A stretch of 11,577 nt of DNA, taken from positions 1 to 11,577 of the forward strand of contig JAFPCE010000028.1 of NCBI GenBank assembly GCA_017390245.1. Reading direction: 5' to 3'. Under the pieces are notes generated by a model. The model searched no databases. It was not told where the DNA came from and was given only the letters and a program-made list of their open reading frames with translations. Each line of letters starts with the position of its first letter. Position 1 is the stretch's first letter. The position numbers and the translations under genes are program-made. The stretch comes from Selenomonadaceae bacterium (GTDB taxonomy: Bacteria; Bacillota; Negativicutes; Selenomonadales; Selenomonadaceae). This document shows positions 1 through 6,818 of this stretch, piece after piece.

Positions 1-137
1 TATCTATGGAGACATATAATGATGAAGATATCTTCTATATCGCTGACAAGATCAATGCTCGACCAAGAAAACGGTTGAATTACTATTCTCCAGAAGAACT
101 TTTTGAGGCAGAACTAGATACTATTTACGCTATGTGA
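1..137 (+). CDS. IS30-family transposase, C-terminal end only
   Basis: Only the last 44 codons are in the window; the gene starts to the left of base 1. The reading frame opens at base 3 and ends at a TGA at 135-137. The visible peptide contains IADKINARPRKRLNYYSPEE followed by LFE. This matches the conserved end of IS30-family DDE transposases, in which an 'INNRPRK-L-Y-TP-E-F' segment follows the catalytic Glu of the integrase core. The enzyme would cut and join the ends of its own element. The catalytic residues are outside the window, so whether the copy is intact cannot be judged. It is the only plus-strand gene here and converges on the dehydrogenase gene, whose stop lies 90 bases away. 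The family call is from recalled consensus. Confidence 0.85.
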   Translation, partial: SMETYNDEDIFYIADKINARPRKRLNYYSPEELFEAELDTIYAM

Positions 138-150
138 TTTTCTTAAAAAA

Positions 151-176
151 TGTTCAATTTAGATTTACAATTGACC
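151..176 (+). repeat. Candidate right terminal inverted repeat of the IS30 element
   Basis: The segment starts TGTTCAATTTAGATTTACAA and runs into TTGACC, 13 bases after the transposase stop. Read inward from the outer end it has the A/T-rich 'AATTGTAAATCTAAAT' character that I associate with IS30-family ends. The partner repeat is not in the window, so the pairing cannot be confirmed. Confidence 0.35.
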
Positions 177-227
177 AACTGTATTTATGGATTTACCTGC
201 TTTAACTACTTGTAACTATTTCTTGTA

Positions 228-1190
228 TTATGAAACTACATTTATGGGCATTCCTGCCATAAAGGCTTTGAGATTTTCTACGCTGGTGTCAATGAGTCTT
301 TGTCTGGCTGCTTTGGCTGACCAGGCCATGTGTGGAGTGATGTAGCAGTTTTTGGCTTGCAGCAGAGGATTGTCTGGCTGCATTGGTTCTGTGCTTACTA
401 CGTCCAGGCCTGCTGCTAATACCTTGCCTAAGTTCAGTGCTGCTGCCAGTGCTTTTTCGTCTATGAGCTGGCCCCGGCTGGTGTTAATGATGATGACGCC
501 GTCCTGCATCTGCTGGATGGTCTTCTCGTTGATGATTTCTTTTGTTTCTTCTGTTAATGGACAGTGCAAAGAGATGACGTCAGCCTGCTGTAAAAGCTCT
601 TCCAGAGATACATACATGCCTAAGTCGAATTTCTGCCCCATTTTCCTTGGGTGGCTGGCTATGATGTTCATGCCCATGGCCTTGGCCATGGCTGCAAAGG
701 CATGGCCGATATGTCCATAGCCGATAATGCCCAGGGTTTTCCCTGCCAGCTCAATGGATGGAATATCCCAGAAGCTTACTTTGCCTTCTTTTATCCATCT
801 GCCTTTAGCTACCTCTGCTGCATGATGGTCTACGCTGTTGCAGATTTCCAGCAGCAGTGCCATGGCAAACTGGGCTACTGTCATGGTGCCATAGGTTGGT
901 ACATTAGATACTGTTACGCCTAGCTTTTTCGCTGCTGCCACATCCACATTGTTGTAGCCTGTAGCAGTTTCCCCAATAAATTTCAAATTTGGACAGCGCT
1001 TCATGACACTTTCCGTCATTGGCACTTTATTAATGAAAACAGCATCGGCGTCACCAATGCGCTGCACTATTTCATCCTCATTGCCATAGTCAGTATCTGC
1101 ATAATATTCATATTCACCTATGGTTTTCAAGACATCATAAAAGGCTTCGCCTTTGCTGAGCAAATCACCATCTAATACTACGATTTTCAT
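228..1190 (-). CDS. D-2-hydroxyacid dehydrogenase, glycerate dehydrogenase/hydroxypyruvate reductase-like
   Basis: A 320-residue NAD(P)-dependent oxidoreductase expected to reduce a 2-keto acid, such as hydroxypyruvate, to the D-2-hydroxy acid in the cytoplasm. The N-terminal substrate domain contains IGETATGYNNVDV (72-84) and NVPTYGTMTVAQFAMALLLE (96-115), close to the HprA-type subgroup. The Rossmann motif G-x-G-x-x-G is at 157-162 (GYGHIG). The expected catalytic triad is complete: Arg239 in NTSRG, Glu268 in STEPM, His287 in TPHMAW. At the end of the second Rossmann strand (ASHPRK, 178-183) the usual acidic NAD-binding residue is missing, so NADP use is possible. The ATG at 1190 was chosen because GGGGTGAT lies 3 bases upstream. 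An in-frame ATG at 1256 would precede the hairpin after pyrR and add 22 residues that do not resemble the family. Exact substrate unknown. Confidence 0.9.
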   Translation of the reverse strand: MKIVVLDGDLLSKGEAFYDVLKTIGEYEYYADTDYGNEDEIVQRIGDADAVFINKVPMTESVMKRCPNLKFIGETATGYNNVDVAAAKKLGVTVSNVPTYGTMTVAQFAMALLLEICNSVDHHAAEVAKGRWIKEGKVSFWDIPSIELAGKTLGIIGYGHIGHAFAAMAKAMGMNIIASHPRKMGQKFDLGMYVSLEELLQQADVISLHCPLTEETKEIINEKTIQQMQDGVIIINTSRGQLIDEKALAAALNLGKVLAAGLDVVSTEPMQPDNPLLQAKNCYITPHMAWSAKAARQRLIDTSVENLKAFMAGMPINVVS

Positions 1191-1193
1191 ATT

Positions 1194-1201
1194 ATCACCC
1201 C
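1194..1201 (-). promoter_or_regulatory. Ribosome binding site deciding the dehydrogenase start
   Basis: On the minus strand GGGGTGAT stands 3 bases before the ATG at 1190. It matches the GGTGAT side of the extended Shine-Dalgarno sequence, which explains the short spacing. It favours this ATG over the in-frame one at 1256. Confidence 0.7.
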
Positions 1202-1205
1202 AGAT

Positions 1206-1245
1206 AAAAAATTTTAAAGAAATAGCGGGGCTGTAACCCCGCCAT
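1206..1245 (-). terminator. Rho-independent terminator after pyrR, or leader hairpin of the dehydrogenase gene
   Basis: On the minus strand ATGGCGGGG (1245-1237) pairs with CCCCGCTAT (1230-1222) across a 6-base TTACAG loop. This gives 9 pairs, one of them G-U, with six G-C pairs next to the loop. The continuation TTCTTT, then AAAA and TTTTTT, provides a T-run. The hairpin starts 22 bases after the pyrR stop, so it should end the long operon. On the plus strand no comparable T-run follows, so it is not bidirectional. Only about 20 bases separate the stem from the dehydrogenase ribosome binding site, so a regulatory role for that gene is also possible. Confidence 0.75.
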
Positions 1246-1267
1246 AGATTTCGCAAGCTTTTGATAA

Positions 1268-1819
1268 TTATTCCATTTCAGCCCGGATAGCTACCTTGTC
1301 CTCGTTGTCCAGCTCCTTGACCATAACGCTGACCACCTCTTTAGAGGAGGTTGGCACATTCTTGCCTACAAAGTCAGCACGAATAGGCAGCTCTCTGTGA
1401 CCGCGGTCTACCAGTACTGCCAGCTGGATCGCCTTAGGACGTCCCATGTCAATAATGGCATCCAAAGCTGCTCTGATGGTTCTGCCAGTATACAGCACAT
1501 CATCCACCAGTACGATAATCTTGCCATCTAAATCTACAGGCATAGTAGTAGGACGTACTATTGGCTGATAGGAAAGGGTAGACAAATCATCTCTATACAG
1601 GGTTATGTCCAGCACGCCTACAGGTGGTCTTTTGCCCTCAATCTTTTCAATGGCATCTGCCACGCGCTCAGAAAGAGGCACACCACGGGAACGGATGCCT
1701 ACTAAAAGTATGTTATCAACGCCCTTGTTTTTCTCTACGATTTCATGGGAAATACGCACCAAAGCTCTGGAGATTCCCTGGGAATCCATTAAAACTGTTT
1801 TATCAACTAAATTTGCCAT
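1268..1819 (-). CDS. pyrR: PyrR, bifunctional pyrimidine operon regulator/uracil phosphoribosyltransferase
   Basis: The protein has 183 residues from the chosen start, in line with the roughly 180 of Bacillus PyrR. PyrR binds pyr mRNA in response to UMP to promote attenuation, and also converts uracil and PRPP to UMP. The PRPP-binding loop VDDVLYTGRT lies at 105-114 and the segment LVDRGHRELPIRADFVGKN at 136-154 is nearly identical to the Bacillus protein. The ATG at 1819 was chosen because GGGGGAG lies 6-7 bases upstream. An in-frame ATG at 1834 has no such site. The gene is the last of the long minus-strand set, 47 bases after the rluD-type gene, and is followed by a hairpin terminator. No pyr biosynthesis gene and no recognisable PyrR-binding leader are in the window, so its targets must be elsewhere. 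Confidence 0.95.
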   Translation of the reverse strand: MANLVDKTVLMDSQGISRALVRISHEIVEKNKGVDNILLVGIRSRGVPLSERVADAIEKIEGKRPPVGVLDITLYRDDLSTLSYQPIVRPTTMPVDLDGKIIVLVDDVLYTGRTIRAALDAIIDMGRPKAIQLAVLVDRGHRELPIRADFVGKNVPTSSKEVVSVMVKELDNEDKVAIRAEME

Positions 1820-1866
1820 ACTCTGCTCCCCCATTCTGATAACTTATGCAATATTTCTATTTCAGA

Positions 1867-2793
1867 TTATCTCTGCAGCTTCTGCCGCAGCTTAACAATG
1901 ATTTTTTCCATATCCTCTGGCACTGGAGAGCTAAAGCTCATAGCCTCACCAGTTACAGGATGCACTAAATCCAGACTGGTGGAATGAAGAGCCTGCCCCT
2001 CAATACCCAGATTACCTCTGGCCTTGCCGTGGCGGTTGACACCATATTTAGGATCTCCTACCAATGGATGGCCAATATGTGTCATGTGAACCCTTATCTG
2101 ATGGGTTCGCCCTGTTTCCAGCTGGCATTGCACCAGAGTGTATTCACCAAAGCGCTCCAGCACCTTAAAGTGGGTAGTTGCTGGCTTGCCGTCAGGTACT
2201 ATAGCCATTCTTTTCCTGTCTGTAGGATGTCTGCCAATAGCACCATGGATAACGCCGCCCTCTTCCTTGATATTGCCACAGCATATAGCAATATACTTGC
2301 GGTGAGCTGTTTTCTCCTGTATCTGCTTAGCAAGGCTTAAGTGAGCTCTGTCATTTTTCGCTGCTACCATAACGCCTGAGGTATCCTTATCCAGACGATG
2401 GACAATGCCAGGGCGGATTTCACCGTTGATGCCTGATAAATCTTTGCAATGATACATCAAGGCATTCACCAATGTGCCAGTATACACTCCCGCTGCCGGA
2501 TGCACCACCATGCCTCTGGCCTTATTAATGACTATGATATCCTCGTCCTCATACAGGATATCCAGGGGAATGTTTTCCGGCAGAATCTCAATAGGCTCAG
2601 CCTCCGGAATTTCTATTTCCACTGCATCATTTTGCCTCAGCTTGTAATTGCCTTTTTTATTTTTGCCATTAACCTGGCCTAAGCCGTCAGCTAAAAGCTT
2701 CTGTATATGTGACCGGGACATTTCCGGCTTCATGCGGGTGAGAAACATGTCCAGGCGCTCATTATCTGCATCTGCTGTAAAAAGCTCCTTCAT
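1867..2793 (-). CDS. RluD/RluC-family 23S rRNA pseudouridine synthase
   Basis: A 308-residue enzyme that isomerises uridines to pseudouridine in RNA, most likely in 23S rRNA. An N-terminal S4 RNA-binding domain (about 12-60, with the typical LDMFLTRM...SRSHIQKLLADG pattern) precedes the catalytic domain. The family signature HRLDKDTSG is at 132-140, with Asp135 as the expected nucleophile, and the ETGRTHQIRVHM motif is at 226-237. Length and domain order fit Bacillus YlyB and E. coli RluD, but which uridines are modified cannot be read from sequence. The start codon overlaps the lspA stop in an ATGA (2790-2793), so translation of the two is probably coupled. The lspA-rluD pair is a common neighbourhood in Bacillota and beyond. 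Confidence 0.93.
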   Translation of the reverse strand: MKELFTADADNERLDMFLTRMKPEMSRSHIQKLLADGLGQVNGKNKKGNYKLRQNDAVEIEIPEAEPIEILPENIPLDILYEDEDIIVINKARGMVVHPAAGVYTGTLVNALMYHCKDLSGINGEIRPGIVHRLDKDTSGVMVAAKNDRAHLSLAKQIQEKTAHRKYIAICCGNIKEEGGVIHGAIGRHPTDRKRMAIVPDGKPATTHFKVLERFGEYTLVQCQLETGRTHQIRVHMTHIGHPLVGDPKYGVNRHGKARGNLGIEGQALHSTSLDLVHPVTGEAMSFSSPVPEDMEKIIVKLRQKLQR

Positions 2794-3227
2794 ATCTCAT
2801 TTCTCCTTCGCCACACACTAAACATCAGCATGCCTGCCCCCACGCAGATACCGATATCTGCAATGTTAAACACTGGCCACACACGGAAGTCCAGAAAATC
2901 CACCACCAGGCCTGTCTGAATTCTGTCCAGCAGATTGCCGGCAGCACCACCTAAAAGCAAGCCAATGCCACACCTTATCAGGCTGGATTCCTGCTTAATC
3001 CACCTGTAGCAGTAAATAGTTGCTGCCATGATAACCAGAGCCACGATTATGAATATCCACCTTTTATGCTCCAGCATGCCAAAGGCAGCGCCTGGATTTA
3101 AAATATATGTTATGTGAAAAATATTATCTATTACTGGTATGGACTGGCCTATATACATAGAGGTGTCCACGTACCATTTAACTAACTGATCTGCTAAAAA
3201 AACTATTATTCCAATACCAAAGGGCAC
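2790..3227 (-). CDS. lspA: Lipoprotein signal peptidase (signal peptidase II)
   Basis: A membrane aspartyl protease that removes the signal peptide from diacylglyceryl-modified prolipoproteins. The 145-residue protein has four hydrophobic segments (about 2-19, 58-75, 84-99 and 122-137). Conserved features are ADQLVKW (12-18), NPGAAFG (44-50), GGAAGNLLDR (93-102) and FNIAD (120-124). Asp101 and Asp124 are the expected catalytic pair. The start is a GTG (3225-3227) directly preceded by an in-frame TAA, so no longer form is possible. GGAGG lies 11 bases upstream, slightly far, which with GTG may give modest translation. The gene follows divIVA after 31 bases and overlaps the rluD-type gene by 4. 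LspA enzymes are usually 150-165 residues, so this is a short but complete member. Confidence 0.95.
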   Translation of the reverse strand: MPFGIGIIVFLADQLVKWYVDTSMYIGQSIPVIDNIFHITYILNPGAAFGMLEHKRWIFIIVALVIMAATIYCYRWIKQESSLIRCGIGLLLGGAAGNLLDRIQTGLVVDFLDFRVWPVFNIADIGICVGAGMLMFSVWRRRNEI

Positions 3228-3238
3228 TTAAACCAAAG

Positions 3239-3243
3239 CCTCC
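3239..3243 (-). promoter_or_regulatory. Ribosome binding site of lspA (GTG start)
   Basis: GGAGG on the minus strand lies 11 bases before the GTG of lspA. The codon just before that GTG is an in-frame TAA, so this site and start belong together despite the long spacing. Confidence 0.6.
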
Positions 3244-3258
3244 AAAATGTTTTCCTTT

Positions 3259-3873
3259 TTATACTTCCTCTGCAGGGTTCTTAACCTCTGTAATTAAATC
3301 AATCTGAGGCTCATGGTTCATTGGCTCTACCGCCTTTGCATCAGCCTCAATCTTATCTGGCATCTGAGTTTCAGCCTCATCCAGCATCCCCAGCTCAGTC
3401 TGCAGCAAGTTCTTTACCTTCAGCATAAACTGGTGCTTTTCTCTTACCAGACGCTCATACTCCGCCACAGCAAAGCGCACCTTCTGGGCTGCAGCATCTA
3501 CCTTGCGCTTGCACTCCATGTCAGTTTCCTGTCTGCTGTTAGCAGCATAGAGCTCTGCCTCGTGCTTGATATTTTCTGCTGCCTGCTGTGCTGCCTGGCG
3601 GATTTCCTCTGCTCTTAAGTTTGCAGTATTAGTTACCTCGTCAGCAGTACGCTGAGCAACTAAAAGTGTATCCTGCAGATTTTTCTCCAGCTGATGGTAC
3701 TGGGCTATCTGCTTTTCATCAAGCTCCAGCTCCTTTTTCAGCTGGTTATTTTCTCTGTACAGCTTCTCATAATCGTTGACAATCTCGTCAAGGAAATCAT
3801 CAATTTCATCCTGGTTATAACCGCGGAAGCTGCGGCTGAATTCTTTATTATGAATATCTACTGGTGTAAGCAT
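3259..3873 (-). CDS. divIVA: DivIVA-family cell division/polarity protein
   Basis: A 204-residue cytoplasmic coiled-coil protein of the type that binds strongly curved membrane at division septa and poles and recruits partners. The conserved N-terminal membrane-binding part reads LTPVDIHNKEFSRSFRGYNQ followed by DEIDDFLDEIVNDY. Phe16-Arg17 fall where Bacillus DivIVA has its membrane-inserting Phe17-Arg18. A long charged, Ala/Gln-rich stretch (about 30-165) looks like continuous coiled coil, followed by an acidic tail. The ATG at 3873 has AGGGG about 8 bases upstream. It sits 18 bases after ylmH, the usual place of divIVA at the end of the ylm cluster. The partners (Min proteins, chromosome anchoring or cell-wall factors) are not encoded here, so its exact role in this organism is open. 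Confidence 0.93.
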   Translation of the reverse strand: MLTPVDIHNKEFSRSFRGYNQDEIDDFLDEIVNDYEKLYRENNQLKKELELDEKQIAQYHQLEKNLQDTLLVAQRTADEVTNTANLRAEEIRQAAQQAAENIKHEAELYAANSRQETDMECKRKVDAAAQKVRFAVAEYERLVREKHQFMLKVKNLLQTELGMLDEAETQMPDKIEADAKAVEPMNHEPQIDLITEVKNPAEEV

Positions 3874-3891
3874 AATTCCATCCCCTGTTCA

Positions 3892-4686
3892 TCAATAATA
3901 ACGCTTAAGCAAAACACCGATACGGCCTTTCTTGGTCTGGCCTCTCACCTCTGCCACCTCTAAACGTCCCCGGCCCCGCATGGAAAGGGTATCCCCTTCC
4001 TTAACTGCCTGGGAAGCATTTTTCACTGGCTGCCAGTTTATCTTCAGCTTATCTGCTGCAATATCTGTAGCCGCCCGGCTGCGGGATATGCCGTAGCCTG
4101 CAGCTGCAATGGAATCCACCCGAAGAGATGCTACAGTAGCCCTCAGCTCCTTGTATTTCTCCTCCTTAGGTGCAATATCCTCTAAGCTGCCTATACTGCA
4201 GCTAACCTCAGCGCTGCCAATGCTGGTGAGATTATCCTGCAGGTATCTTGCCATCTTGCCATCACAGATAATCATGGCACTGGCATCACCCATAATAATA
4301 TCACCAAGGCGGTCTCTTTCAATGCCTGTGCCCATTAAAGACCCCAGTACATCCCTGTGGCCTAAGTGCACAAACTGGCCATTCCAGGCAACCTTCAGTA
4401 CCTCAATATCAAAGGCTGGGCTGCCGCCAAAGCTGTTATCAATAATCATAGCCTTTTGTCTTTCCGCACCGCTGTAGCCACCGGAAAAATCAGCCCTGAG
4501 GCCTGGATAGTTGGCCACGATGGTTTCAGCTATTTCCTGGCCATAAGGGTCTAAGAAATCACTGATGCGGAACTTCTGGCTGCGGGAAACCTGCTCAGCC
4601 ATGTCCACCAGCTTCACAGCTGCATCTGCGCCCTCAGTTCCCTTATAATATCTGATTATTTTTTCTCTCTGTTCTGAGCCTGCCAT
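3892..4686 (-). CDS. ylmH: YlmH-type S4-domain RNA-binding protein
   Basis: A 264-residue protein with an N-terminal domain and a C-terminal S4 RNA-binding domain (about 187-245, beginning SLRVDSIAAAGYGISRSRA). The segment HRDVLGSLMGTGIERDRLGD (110-129) is a hallmark of YlmH. In Bacillus the protein binds the 50S subunit and has been linked to ribosome-associated quality control on stalled large subunits, and gene neighbourhood long tied it to division. Position between proC and divIVA agrees with the ylm cluster. It starts only 3 bases after proC ends, with AGGAAAG about 8 bases before its ATG that lies within the end of proC, so co-translation is likely. The usual ylmG (yggT) gene just before ylmH is absent. 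Confidence 0.92.
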   Translation of the reverse strand: MAGSEQREKIIRYYKGTEGADAAVKLVDMAEQVSRSQKFRISDFLDPYGQEIAETIVANYPGLRADFSGGYSGAERQKAMIIDNSFGGSPAFDIEVLKVAWNGQFVHLGHRDVLGSLMGTGIERDRLGDIIMGDASAMIICDGKMARYLQDNLTSIGSAEVSCSIGSLEDIAPKEEKYKELRATVASLRVDSIAAAGYGISRSRAATDIAADKLKINWQPVKNASQAVKEGDTLSMRGRGRLEVAEVRGQTKKGRIGVLLKRYY

Positions 4687-4689
4687 ATA

Positions 4690-5496
4690 TTATTTCTTTC
4701 CTAACTCCTTTGAACGGTCTGCAGCAGCTATAACTGCATCAATCATAGCCCCTCGCACTCCCTGCTGCTCCATAACACGGACACCGGCTATGGTAGTGCC
4801 TGCAGGGCTGGTAACCTGGTCTCGCAGCATATCAGGATGCTTGCCAGTTTCCAATACCATTTTGGCTGCGCCTAAAATAGTCTGGGCTGCTAAAAGTGTT
4901 GCGGTCTGTCTAGGCAATCCCGCTGCCACACCGCCATCAGACAGTGCATCTATTACCAGAAAGCCATAAGCAGGACCACTGCCAGAAAGGCCTGTAACAG
5001 CATCCAGCATGTACTCCTTAACCTCTACAGCCTTGCCGCAGGCTTCAAAGAGCTTTTTCACGTCATCAGCTGCTTCATCTGCTACCTCTGGACTTAAAGC
5101 ATAAGCAGACATGCCTTCACCTACAGACAGAGGTGTATTTGGCATTACCCTTACCACTGACTGTTCTGGCAGAAGCTGCTGTATGCTGTCTATAGTCAGA
5201 CCTGCCACAATGGAAATAACCACTGCACCAGTCTTCAGCTTGCCCTTAATCTCATTAATAGCTTTATCTGCTACCTGAGGCTTGATAGCTAAAACCACAT
5301 AATCAGCCTTGCTTATAAAGCCTTCACTGCCTACCATGGCATTAATGTCATATAAATCCTTTAATTCCTGGCAGCGTTTTTCTTTGTGATCAGAAACATA
5401 AATGTCCTGAGGAGCAATTACGCCATTAGCCTTGGCACCGCCAATAATAGCGCCTGCCATAGCACCGCCGCCAATAAAAGCCCAAATCTTACTCAT
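4690..5496 (-). CDS. proC: Pyrroline-5-carboxylate reductase
   Basis: Catalyses the last step of proline synthesis, the NAD(P)H-dependent reduction of 1-pyrroline-5-carboxylate. The 268-residue length is normal for the family. The dinucleotide-binding motif FIGGGAMAGAI is at 7-17, followed by AIKPQ (70-74), VMPNTP (117-122), SGSGPAY (171-177) and DQVTSPAGTT (226-235), the C-terminal substrate-binding signature. The ATG at 5496 was chosen because it forms an ATGA overlap with the sepF stop and has GGGAG about 8 bases upstream. An in-frame ATG at 5511 would overlap sepF more and add MGEKR. proA and proB are not in the window. The closeness to yggS, whose product handles the PLP cofactor, is a widely conserved neighbourhood of uncertain meaning. 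Confidence 0.95.
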   Translation of the reverse strand: MSKIWAFIGGGAMAGAIIGGAKANGVIAPQDIYVSDHKEKRCQELKDLYDINAMVGSEGFISKADYVVLAIKPQVADKAINEIKGKLKTGAVVISIVAGLTIDSIQQLLPEQSVVRVMPNTPLSVGEGMSAYALSPEVADEAADDVKKLFEACGKAVEVKEYMLDAVTGLSGSGPAYGFLVIDALSDGGVAAGLPRQTATLLAAQTILGAAKMVLETGKHPDMLRDQVTSPAGTTIAGVRVMEQQGVRGAMIDAVIAAADRSKELGKK

Positions 5497-6080
5497 TCTT
5501 TTTTCTCCCATGGCATATCATTGTAGCCATTATTTGTCTTCTTATTTACAGAAACATTGACATTCTTTGGTGAAAACAGCCATACTCTGGTGCTGATGCT
5601 GTTGACATTGCCATCTAAAGCATAGGTAGTACCGCTGACAAAATCCAGAATTCTTCTGTACAGCTGATCATCTACACCCTCAAAGTTAATGACAACAGGA
5701 CGCTTTTCCTTCAGGCAGTTGGCAATCTGCTGGCTGTCATCCAGAGACTTAGGCTGAATAACCACAACCTTCATATTTGGCATAACAGCTTCCCCTGCAC
5801 CTTCCTTAATATGGGACTTGCCAGCAGCAATATCCACGATTTTCTCACTGCCTGCAGCAGCACTGGCAGCAGTAGTACTGCTGCTTATATGCGGGCGTCC
5901 AGAACCAGCCTGGCGCACATTACTGTATTTATTGATATCCACTGGACTTATTGGCTGAGTATCCTGGGATACGGTATGACGCTGTCTGCCAGCAGGCTCT
6001 GCACCTGCTGGCTCATAGTCCATAGGTTCATCCTCAGCTGGATATACACCAATATTTTTCAAAAAATCCTTAAAGCCCAT
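5493..6080 (-). CDS. sepF: SepF, membrane anchor/assembly factor of the FtsZ ring
   Basis: SepF tethers FtsZ filaments to the membrane and shapes the division septum. The 195-residue protein starts with a short amphipathic helix (MGFKDFLKNIGVY), the expected membrane-binding element. A flexible linker of about 85 residues rich in Pro, Ser, Ala and Gly follows (14-100). The SepF core is at about 103-177, with VVINFEGVDDQLYRRILDF (129-147) and SGTTYALDGNV (149-159) containing the conserved Gly for dimerisation. A hydrophilic Asn/Lys tail ends the protein. GGAGG lies 11 bases before the ATG at 6080. The gene follows yggS after 39 bases and overlaps proC by 4. Bacillus SepF is about 150 residues, so the extra length sits mostly in the linker. 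Confidence 0.94.
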   Translation of the reverse strand: MGFKDFLKNIGVYPAEDEPMDYEPAGAEPAGRQRHTVSQDTQPISPVDINKYSNVRQAGSGRPHISSSTTAASAAAGSEKIVDIAAGKSHIKEGAGEAVMPNMKVVVIQPKSLDDSQQIANCLKEKRPVVINFEGVDDQLYRRILDFVSGTTYALDGNVNSISTRVWLFSPKNVNVSVNKKTNNGYNDMPWEKKE

Positions 6081-6119
6081 GAGCTTTATCCTCCTTTTAC
6101 TGCATAGCCTGCAGCTCCC

Positions 6120-6809
6120 TTAATATTGCCTCTGACCAAAAATACCAGTACCAACACGCAAAATGTTTGCGCCCTCTTCTACAGCAATTTCATAATCATG
6201 AGTCATACCCATTGACAAATATATAATATTCGCCCTTTGCCACTGCATTTCCTTTACTTTTTCAAAAATTTTCCTCATTTTTCTAAACAAAGGCCTGCAC
6301 ATTTCTACATCCTCGTAGTTTGGTGCAATGCACATGAGACCCATGAGCTGTAAATTCTCCATATTATCAACCTGCTGCAAAAGCTCAGCTAAATCCTCTT
6401 CATAAATACCAGATTTAGAGTCTTCCTTAGCCAGATTAACCTGAATTAAGATTTTCTGGTGCTTTCCTATTTCTCCAGCAGCCTTGTTTAAGGCCTCCGC
6501 TAAATGCAGGGAATCCACAGAATGAATCATGTCAAACAACTTTACCGCATGCTTCACCTTGTTGGTCTGCAGATGACCTATTAAATGCCAGGTAACATTT
6601 CTGTCCAGTATAGCATATTTTTCCTTAGCCTCCTGGATACGGTTTTCACCAATATCAGTAACGCCAGCATCAATGGCTTCCCGCATGGCGTTTACATCGT
6701 GGTTCTTTGTGACCCCGATTAACAGCACCTCATCCTGTATTTCCGGACTGCGTTTTTCCTTTGCTGCAGCAATCTTTTGCTGTACCTCATGTAATTTTTC
6801 TTCAATCAC
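6120..6809 (-). CDS. yggS: YggS/PLPBP-family pyridoxal phosphate homeostasis protein
   Basis: A non-catalytic PLP-binding protein with the fold of the alanine racemase N-terminal barrel, which buffers cytoplasmic PLP and affects amino-acid metabolism. From the GTG start it has 229 residues. The PLP lysine is in LLIGVTKNHD (Lys35 from this start). Other family motifs are GENRIQEA, WHLIGHLQTNKVK, IHSVDS, LMGLMCIAP, LSMGMTHDYE and the closing VGTGIFGQR. The start was set at the GTG (6809-6807) because GGGAG lies 9 bases upstream of it. The same GGGAG abuts an in-frame ATG at 6818 with no spacer, which would make that codon hard to use. Starting at 6818 would add only MFS. The gene lies between pgeF and sepF, as in the Bacillus ylmDEF order. 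Confidence 0.94.
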   Translation of the reverse strand: MIEEKLHEVQQKIAAAKEKRSPEIQDEVLLIGVTKNHDVNAMREAIDAGVTDIGENRIQEAKEKYAILDRNVTWHLIGHLQTNKVKHAVKLFDMIHSVDSLHLAEALNKAAGEIGKHQKILIQVNLAKEDSKSGIYEEDLAELLQQVDNMENLQLMGLMCIAPNYEDVEMCRPLFRKMRKIFEKVKEMQWQRANIIYLSMGMTHDYEIAVEEGANILRVGTGIFGQRQY

Positions 6810-6818
6810 ACTAAACAT

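Larger units (their letters stand above)
1..176 (+). mobile_element. Right-hand part of an IS30-family insertion sequence
   Basis: The transposase end (to base 137) is followed by an A/T-rich stretch typical of the short non-coding tail of IS30 elements. The outer end is placed at about base 176 because a sequence resembling an IS30 terminal repeat ends there. The left end and any target duplication are outside the window, so this boundary is an estimate and could be off by several bases. Confidence 0.55.

Noticed and set aside
352..923. Plus-strand open frames opposite the dehydrogenase gene
   Set aside because: They lie wholly inside a well-conserved minus-strand gene, have Cys/Ser/Met-rich peptides typical of antisense frames, and show no family resemblance. 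The same applies to all other plus-strand frames between 1605 and 10973.
1819..1867. Possible PyrR-binding attenuator in the gap before pyrR
   Set aside because: The 47-base gap has only a weak TCTGA/TCAGA pairing and neither the conserved PyrR-binding loop nor a terminator stem with T-run.
6098..6120. Three-codon mini reading frame (ATG CAG TAA) with GGGAG upstream, and a 5-pair CTGCA/TGCAG stem, between yggS and sepF
   Set aside because: Such tiny frames and stems are expected by chance in 39 bases, and the sepF gene has its own excellent GGAGG site just after it.
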